In this document: positions 57,249 through 64,000 of the stretch, one piece after another | Position numbering within the stretch: position 1 is the stretch's first letter | How the letters are laid out: each line of letters begins with the position of its first letter | Assembly (NCBI GenBank): GCA_025506515.1 | Contig: CM046442.1 | Span: 113,530,825-113,594,824 of the forward strand | Direction of reading: 5' to 3' | From: Flaveria trinervia | Taxonomy: Eukaryota; Streptophyta; Magnoliopsida; Asterales; Asteraceae | Length of the DNA stretch: 64,000 bases | Translations under genes and position numbers: made by a program | Notes under the pieces: model-generated | What the model saw: the letters and a program-made list of their open reading frames with translations, nothing else | What the model was told of the DNA's origin: nothing | Database searches by the model: none

Positions 57249-59621
57249 AAATTATCAAGTTTAATTAGAAATCAGATGATGGATACTTTATCGGAAACTC
57301 TTCCCAAGCCAAGGCTTGTAGAGTATACAATCTCAGAATTAGAGTAGTTGAGGAGTCAGCCAATGTGACTTTCAATGAGCACACTACCAGCGTAAAAGGT
57401 TCTGGTCCTGATTGGCATTTGATCTTGATTTAGTTACAAAATGTTTTATTTAGTCTATAAGGTTAGTCAAAAACTGAGATGACCTTACAAAATGTTTTAA
57501 AGTGCAAAAACTGTCAAAAACATGCTCTTATTTAGTCTATAAGGTTAGTCACCTTAAATCTCAAGTGACTACCTTACAAAACAGAGTCAATGATCAGCAA
57601 CTTAAGATATCTTATCTTAAGAAAAAACTAGTTGGGAGACTTTTGAGAGGAGATCATCCAGGAAAATAAGAACATGTGGATGTGATTGATCTAACTCCTA
57701 GCTCACCTGTGCAAGTGGGTAATGCTACCAAAAGGGGGAGAAAGTCATAGCAATCACAGAACCTGGGAGTTCTTCACAGAGTATGGACATTGAGTACTCA
57801 CCATCCTCACGTGCAGTTGTCCATGCTCAACAACCTTCTCAAGTTCACATTGATGTGGACTCACTAGTCTCACTTATTTAGAGTCTCTTTGAGGAGGGAA
57901 TTCCAAGGTCTATGTAAACTCCACCTCCAATGAGCTTATAATTACATTATTGGGTGGAGGTATGATGCTGATAGAAGAGCCCTCATACTTCAAAGGGTTC
58001 AAGGACAACAAGAAGTATTTAATTTTCAGACCTTGAACTAATATGAAGGTCTTGACCTGGTCAACATGCCATATGCCAATCCAAGCCAATCTAGGCAAGC
58101 TAACAAGATGACTCAAAAGATTAAAGACTGAATTGCTAAAGTTTTTAAAGCAAGAAGAAAAATGCAAGCAGGTAATGGCATTGGTCAACTGGATGTTGAG
58201 GTCGACCCTAAGATTAGCTTCAAAGTTAAAACCTTGATTGAAGGCCTAGTGACAGAACCCGTAAGCTCTGTCTCACAACCAACAACTTCAACAATCCATC
58301 CCTTTAGTGAAACACCTGCTGGTGAAGATGTATCAAAACCTCTCTCTTACCAGAGTCTTGATGCTACTCCAAGCAATGAAGACCAAAGCTTTCTCCACCC
58401 TGTGTCATAAGTGTCTGTAGGTGACAAAGGAAAAAAGGAAAATGACTCCTGAGGAGATTAAGGAGGAGGAGAGAGAGGAAGAAGAAACTAAGGGGAGAAA
58501 GTTTCACTGGGTCTTTAGGCTTCATGGAAGCTGCAATCAGGGTTGCCCGCAGATCAAACACTCAAAATGATGAGTTAAGGGCAGTCATGATTACTTACCT
58601 GTAGACCAGGAACTATGATATAGATGAAATCATTTCTCTCTCTTTAGAAGAACCAAATCAAAGAAGAATGAAGACAAAAAAGACTGTATAAACATGTTTT
58701 CACCCTCTCTCCAGTTCAAGAAAATCCTATGCAAGAGACTGTGGCAACTCTACAACCTTAGGTCAATAAAGAAGCTGACAGGCAAAATATGATCAGCTAC
58801 CTGACTGCCACATGACTCTACCAGGCAGCTGCACTTCTTCCCCTGTCCTTTGAGTATATTGAATTTGAGTATTTCAAGCAACTTGAACTTCAAGTACTCA
58901 AAAAACAAAAGGCAACAAAGAGAAAGATGATGGAAGAAGTAGAAGATCAAGCAGAAGATCAAGAGGGGAGAGCTCATTGACACACTCTCCACCAAATCAA
59001 GCCCCTCCTAAAGTGGAGGTTAAGGTTAAACAATTTGAGATAACACAACCTGGACTTCCTAATGAACCTCAGCAAGTTTCATCTTCTGATCACAGCAGGG
59101 TCAGACTCCCTCTTTTTCTGAACCTGTGAGTGAGGTAGACCCAAATGAGAAAAACAAGACTGAACAACAAGGTGCTAAAGGCTAGTCTTCTCAGTTGAAG
59201 TTTCCAAAGAGAAGGAAAAGGATTACTTCTAGACCTAATTCAAAGAAGAAAAAGAAGTCAGAGTCATCCACCTCCAAGCCTTAGGATGAATTAGATCATC
59301 CTGAGAGAGTGCATGAAGAGAAAACTTAATCAACTCCAATTCAAGGAGCTCCTCTTACATCAAGAAGACCCATCTTATCCTTGACCTTCACTACTAATCC
59401 AGAAAGATGACATGTAATCAGAGATCAAGGTGGTGAAGATGTCTACACATGGCAGGACATGTTCAACCTACCTCTGCATGCTCTTTTTGAGATGAGAAGG
59501 CACTTTAAAAGTCTGAGTGATCCTGGCCATCTAATGAAGAAGGATATGGTCATCATCATGATGGGGACTGTGAACATCTAAGTTCTTCAAATATTTTGGT
59601 AGCATCAAAGTAGGAGGAGTT
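57249..59621 (+). pseudogene. Family-C copy 2, right piece: pol linker, then aORF remnant to the PPT
   Basis: 57249-57448 matches C copy 1 (21759-21957: SSQAKA.RVYNLRIRVVEESANVTFNEHT). The match stops at about 57448, so RT and RNase H are deleted in this copy. 57449-57550 holds a 20-bp direct repeat (ATTTAGTCTATAAGGTTAGT at 57449 and 57529). Beyond that, coding-like but broken sequence: an aORF-type remnant with FQTLN..EGLDLVNMPYANPSQSRQ (about 58020-58110), MQAGNGIGQLDVEVDPK (58162-58410), an acidic/Lys region (58440-59280) and WQDMFNLPLHALFEMRRHF...LMKKDMVIIMMGTV (59440-59580). The PPT-like AGGAGGAG (59611-59619 region) comes just before the LTR. Confidence 0.7.
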
Positions 59622-60352
59622 TGTAAGGTTTCATGTAAGGCAGATACACCTAAAACATTCTAAGTCTTTCATGCATGCATGCACTTAAGTGTAGAGTAGA
59701 AATGTTATGGAAGTTTTAGATATGCATCAGAATTATTCTAAGTGTAAAATCTTCCGAAGCTAAGACCAACATCTTCCGAAGCCAAAAGTGAAGTCTTCCG
59801 AATCTTTAAAGATAAAGTCTTCCGAAGCCATGAAGTGAAGACTGATTTCTTCCGAAGACTTTTGATATATGCTTTATCTGATGTACTTTTCCATAAAGCT
59901 AGATCACTTTTCACTGAAACTTTGTTGATTCACCAATTTTCACAAGTTGGTGAAAAGGTCCATACTTTTGGTAACTGTACATTGAGGTCTTGAGTATGTT
60001 GCTTTCTACTTTTATGTACTTTTATTCTTATTATAATATATTAGGATATGAGCTATGACATGTCATAGTCACTAGTCAGAAGGCAATCTGTCTTTTGACT
60101 CTAGATCAAATGTTTCCAGTTGGCTTTCTAAGCATGGCCGACTATAGGATGTAGTATAAAGTATCTTAGGTCCTTGTATCTTTTCTTTATGCTTTAACAC
60201 TTGTAAAAGAACTTGAGAGCAATATACAACATTCTTGAAAACCAATATTCTTGTGTTGTTTGTTCTTGTTCTGTCTCATATTTACTTTTGTTCTAAGTAT
60301 CATACCAAACTAATTCCAGTTTCCTATTTGATCTGTTAAGTGTTCTATAACA
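59622..60352 (+). repeat. 3' LTR of family C (about 731 bp)
   Basis: Preceded by a purine tract, it starts TGTAAGGTTTCATG and ends CTATAACA. The end is inferred from the CA dinucleotide and typical length; no second LTR is in the window. U3 holds at least five TCTTCCGAAG motifs (59748-59865). Confidence 0.7.
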
Positions 60353-60985
60353 CTCTTCTTATTTTGTGTTGTGTTGTAACTGACCATCCCTTAAACATTC
60401 CTATACATAAACATTCAATTCTATTCTTTTGTGTATTTCCATAAATAATGTTTCTTTGTGGTTTAGCATTACTCATAATTAAGATGGTCTGTTTTATTCC
60501 AAGATATTTACAATATATTAAATGGCAACCTTATTTTGTGAGAAATGAGTACTGGAGCTAATAATAATCATCCGTAAACTTATGTTACAAGTTGTTTCAA
60601 TAATCTTTCTTATTACTTTTTTATTTCTCTCTCTTCTCTATCATATAATATGCAAAATTGACTAAACGGACAAGACGCCAATGATGGCATAACTATTTAA
60701 CGTCTTCCCTTGCTCCCCTGCTCTTGTCGGCCACAAATCTTCCCCTTATTTGCCACGTCTTTGCACTCTTCGTTGGCTATCTTTGTTAGGTTTATGACCT
60801 TTCCTCTCCCCCCATTTATTCTTCCTCACACGGTCCTGCATCTGAAAAACGTGGCATAGAAAAAGGAGACAGGGAGGTTTTAATGAAGTTCTAACGACTT
60901 AAGATGTGGTGGCACATCCGGTCCTAAGGAGTGGCACGCTAGACAACCTCCCAAACTAAAAAACTTTAGACAATTTTATGTTTTC
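60353..60985. other. No gene recognised
   Basis: AT-rich DNA after the TE block. No ORF, LTR or RNA gene that I can support. It may be the ordinary flank of the nearby gene, or older decayed TE sequence. Confidence 0.5.
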
Positions 60986-61025
60986 ATATTATATATATAT
61001 ATATATATATAATATATATATATAT

Positions 61026-61084
<59 letters not shown>

Positions 61085-61175
61085 GTGGGCGCGCGCGTGC
61101 ACGCGCGCGAGCAATGTGTGCGTGCGTGTATGTGCGCATGTGCATGTGTGTGTGGGCGTGGGCTCGTGTATGTAT
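60986..61175. repeat. Compound microsatellite (AT)n-(GT)n-(GC/GT)n
   Basis: Alternating AT 60986-61046, GT 61047-61069, then GC/GT alternation with interruptions to about 61175. Nearly unbroken purine-pyrimidine alternation for about 120 bp. ORFs coding Tyr-Ile or Cys-Val repeats across it are artefacts. 61176-61878 shows no gene. Confidence 0.95.
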
Positions 61176-61878
61176 TTTTAATAGTTGTAGCTCGTTTAAC
61201 CCAACTAACTTTTAACCCAAATACAACTTTGGGGGCCCATTTTCATTAAATAATTCTATTAGTTATAACTCATTTTTATCAACTCAACTAAAAACCTCAT
61301 TTTAAAAACCCAAATCTTAATTATCGGTCAACAATAAAAAATTCCAACTTAGACAGTCGCTAGCAACAAAGTTTAATAGAAAGATTTGTTGGTTAGCTAT
61401 TAAGTTACGATATTCCAAAACAATAATTTTGTTACGTTTCTTGCTAAACTTTTTGTTTTCATTTAAAATATAGTTTATATAGTTTAATTTGTTACGCGTA
61501 AGGATCTTTTTCCTTTGGCCCGTCTAGAGCACTAAAATCCTCAGGGTTTGTCTTGCATGATGATGTGTGACATCAAGGCTGATGATAACAGTCGCACATT
61601 TCTCCTGCGACATAACAATCGTAAGTCACGTCATGGGTGTAGCTAAGGAACATAAGATGAAGGATTTGGGCTTCGGAGTATTGTTAGGGTTGGGGTTAGT
61701 ATGTCATCCATATAATAAAATGGAATTGAATGCATAAGATAGTTGATGTTTACGCATACACACTATAGACGATAACTGAGCACACTAATTATTGAGACAA
61801 AAAAAAATACATACATATCTTTTTAAATAGCATATACAGTATAGAAAGTGTATAATTCACGTCATGATCACACCTGAT

Positions 61879-62346
61879 TTAACTTCTAAGAATACAACAC
61901 TTCTTAATACGCGTCGGTACCCAGCGAATAAGGGCTGGTAAAACGTAACACAAAAGCATCAGTGTATATGAAACATAATCGTTTAGTTCTGCTTGTTCGG
62001 CTGCAACAAATCCATAGGCCAGACCCATGGAGCCGTATGATAGTCGGAGCTCTCTTTGAAATGGGAAAGAGACTGTTAGCATTTCCATGATGGTGACCGA
62101 AGATGACCACGCAAGTGTGTTGGCATAAATGAACCCGAGTTGTCTGTAACGTGTCCAATTATCAAAGGCATCAGGAGGGTCCATCATCGCTCCATAGCTG
62201 GCTGCGACAACGAGTGCAGCAACCACCTGCATGGAGTCGCGAACTTGGGCGGGTGAGTCCCTATCTTTGTCGAATTTGAAGTACGAAAAGGGCCAATCTT
62301 CAGTAGATGTGTCTTGATTCACTGCTTGTCTTCTTTCCATTTCCAT
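61879..62346 (-). CDS. Small four-helix membrane protein, PGG-domain-like (uncertain)
   Basis: The only non-TE gene I can support: 155 codons, one open frame, ATG at 62346 (a second ATG two codons later). Residues 1-37 are polar and acidic. Four likely membrane segments lie at about 38-55 (VVAALVVAASYGAMM), 70-92 (LGFIYANTLAWSSSVTIMEML), 103-118 and 123-141, followed by a basic, Cys-containing tail RIKKCCILRS. The order 'VVA-LxVAAS' helix, then a PP motif (MDPPDAF), then three helices resembles the C-terminal PGG domain of plant ankyrin-PGG membrane proteins. The ankyrin repeats are absent and the PPGG motif is only partly kept (PPDA). It could be a stand-alone member of that family or an unrelated small membrane protein. 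A TATA box lies 55-66 bp upstream. Its promoter and first codons are repeated at 62926-63161. Confidence 0.6.
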   Translation of the reverse strand: MEMERRQAVNQDTSTEDWPFSYFKFDKDRDSPAQVRDSMQVVAALVVAASYGAMMDPPDAFDNWTRYRQLGFIYANTLAWSSSVTIMEMLTVSFPFQRELRLSYGSMGLAYGFVAAEQAELNDYVSYTLMLLCYVLPALIRWVPTRIKKCCILRS

Positions 62347-62562
62347 TTTGGTTGTAAATTTCTAAATTATTGGATTTTGGTAAGTTTAATCGGATTAGTT
62401 GGTTTATATAGGGAAATTAAACAGGTAGAACTTTCAACTTTGTATACAAGTATAAATATCTTTGCTATTTTTTGTGGCTACTATATTTTCTTAACATATA
62501 ATGATGTATTATTTGCGGGTTACGAGTGACGTATTCACTTGGTTTAGGGAAATTTCATCTTA
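62311..62562 (-). repeat. Promoter/5'-end segment, copy 1 of a tandem duplication
   Basis: Covers the first codons and upstream region of the membrane-protein gene. It aligns along its length with 62926-63161, about 610 bp away, with many substitutions and small indels. Confidence 0.8.
62401..62412 (-). promoter_or_regulatory. TATA box of the 61879-62346 gene
   Basis: CCTATATAAACC on the minus strand, 55 bp upstream of ATG 62346, a usual distance for a short 5' leader. The same site is kept in the duplicated copy at 63005-63016 (TCTATATAAACC). Confidence 0.6.
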
Positions 62563-62925
62563 ATGAGATGTCTACACCAAGTTATAACTTTCTCATCCAA
62601 TTTCTACAATTACTGAAAAATTTATTTCTACAAAGATTATCAATTTCTTTTGCATGGTCTCGTTATCTTTTGCATCTTACAAAAAATTATCATTTTCTTT
62701 TTATTGTTTTACTTTTTAATTACAAACAGTACCATACACTTGAACAAAATATTAAAAACATCAAAATTTGAATTAAACAGTACCAACGATCTAACTATTT
62801 GGTAAAAACCGGCCATAACCAGCTCCGACAATAAGAATTCTAGTAGAAACCGAACAATTGAGGTTTGGACGGTAACAACGATCCAACTATTTAGAGGGAG
62901 ATGTACGTGTGATTAAACACATAAT

Positions 62926-63161
62926 CTTGATTCACTGCTTGCCTTCCATCCACCTCCACCTTAGTTGTTTCATAATTATTGGCTGTGGAAGTTTCGGATT
63001 GGTTGGTTTATATAGAGGAAACAAAGTAGAACATTGTATTCAAGTACAATTTTTTTTTCTATTTTATGTGGCTGCTATATTTTCTTCACATATAATGATG
63101 TATTACTTGTAAATTACTAGTGATGTATTTATTTGGTTTAGGGAAATCGTCATTTTAACAA
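62926..63161 (-). pseudogene. Decayed second copy: promoter plus first 12 codons
   Basis: On the minus strand it reads V-E-V-D-G-R-Q-A-V-N-Q-D in place of M-E-M-E-R-R-Q-A-V-N-Q-D, then leaves the gene. Both Met codons have changed (ATG to GTG), and the rest of the coding region is absent. The TATA box at 63005-63016 is kept. 62563-62925 between the copies has no gene. Confidence 0.75.
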
Positions 63162-64000
63162 GGGCTAGACAATATATCACTCTCATCAATTTCCTATAAT
63201 ATTATAGAGAATTTGAAATCAAACTCAAATAATCTATGAGACGTGAATAACACTTTCACATCAAAATTATTCAGTAGTTCACTCGAATATTTCAATCGGA
63301 TATAACTCAGATTTAATAAAAAAAACTAAGTATGATACTTTGTGCGTTTCTATGAACTGGAAGAAGAGAATTCGAGAGAGAAATAACCAAATGTATGCAA
63401 TTCGATTTTTAGGTAACTACAATCCAAACATGTCATTTGAGAGTTTTTAATTTTAAATCATAATGGCCTAAAATGTGCGCCTTTTTCAAAACCGGATTTC
63501 ACATGTGAAATTCTAAAAAATAACTTATAATACATTTTAAAAAAGCCATTTTTACAAAAAAACCAAAATAACAAAAATAAACAATTTTTAGTACATGGCC
63601 TAGAAAACTCAACCCTAGTCAGAGACTATGTCCCTTGAACCTCGCTAGGAGCTACCGCCCTTGAACCCCGCTGCTAAAAGCGTTGCCCTCGGACCCCACG
63701 CCAAAGGGGCATTACCTCATTGGAACCCTAATTGCTTTGAGGCTTCACTTCTAAGATCACAATAAACTTAAACAAGCATGTACTCCATACCTACTAACTT
63801 GTTTGATGGATATTATAATAATAAATTGCTCATCTAGTCAATTTATTTATACTAAAATATCTAACATTTATAAAAACCTTTGGTATCTTTTTTATGACAA
63901 ATGTATAACCGTGTTTTTGGGGTTATGTGTTAACTAAATCGGATCCATCTATCCGTTTCTAGTTGAGACTACATCTCCAACCCCATCATGAGAAAACTCA
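63162..64000. other. No gene recognised; AT-rich, one GC-rich patch
   Basis: Mostly AT-rich. A 16-bp perfect palindrome ATTTCACATGTGAAAT lies at about 63496-63511. 63630-63710 holds three spaced copies of a CCCTTGAACCCCGCT-type unit, a pattern I associate with plant transposon or repeat debris, but I cannot assign it. Confidence 0.45.

Noticed and set aside
43414..57253. Clean 5-bp target-site duplication around B3
   Set aside because: Left flank ACTGT and right flank AAATT(AT) do not match. A degraded site is possible but not shown.
59748..59865. TCTTCCGAAG copies as heat-shock elements, as in the heat-responsive copia element ONSEN
   Set aside because: A heat-shock element needs TTC and GAA separated by two bases; here only one base separates them, and the CTTCAG motifs of family A do not fit either.
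60978..61249. ORFs rich in Tyr-Ile and Cys-Val
   Set aside because: Translation of the AT/GT microsatellite.
63590..63740. GC-rich repeated CCTTGAACCCCGCT patch as a gene or tRNA
   Set aside because: No ORF and no cloverleaf pattern visible; probably repeat debris.

Overview
The window is plant nuclear DNA made almost entirely of nested Ty1/copia LTR retrotransposons of the Sirevirus (SIRE) type. The evidence is the 12-nt primer-binding site TGGTATCAGAGC (initiator tRNA-Met type) next to LTRs, AGGGGGAG polypurine tracts, the gag-PR-IN-RT-RNaseH order with copia motifs (DSGASRHMTG, GSLMYLTASRP, YVDD), and a large extra open reading frame (aORF) between pol and the 3' LTR. From memory only, the aORF type (often annotated 'synaptobrevin, longin-like' in Asteraceae assemblies) suggests a composite-family plant. 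I see no bacterial features, tRNA, rRNA or CRISPR.

Three families are present. Family A has LTRs of about 770-980 bp, TGTTGGACC...CCTAACA or CCTGTCA, packed with CTGAAG/CTTCAG motifs. Family B is a giant element of about 14 kb with LTRs of about 710-770 bp packed with TCAGTCG-NN-CGACTGA motifs, and it has two polypurine tracts about 6 kb apart. Family C is a decayed element whose 3' LTR carries CTTCCGAAG motifs.

Layout. 1-1807: 3' end of A-1 (+), inserted in the aORF of A0 (-), 1808-11162. A0 sits in the pol of A1 (-), 11163-16679. A1 sits in the pol of B2 (-), 16680-21276. 21277-43418 holds a C element inserted by the full-length B1 (+), 22758-41837. B1 in turn carries a family-A insertion, A2 (32919-37854), with an unusual duplicated structure. 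42933-59621 is a second, tandem copy of the C locus, inserted by the full-length B3 (-), 43419-57248. The C 3' LTR ends the TE block at 60352. The last 3.6 kb looks like non-TE DNA: a long AT/GT/GC microsatellite, one small four-helix membrane-protein gene (61879-62346, -) with a TATA box, and a decayed tandem copy of that gene's promoter and first 12 codons.

Every retrotransposon here has stops or frameshifts in its genes, so none looks autonomous. The parts still show how the families are built: LTR, PBS, leader with motif array, gag with zinc knuckle(s), pol, spacer with motif array, aORF, PPT, LTR. Coordinates of LTRs, PBSs, PPTs and target-site duplications were read directly. Percent identities and family assignments against databases were not computed.
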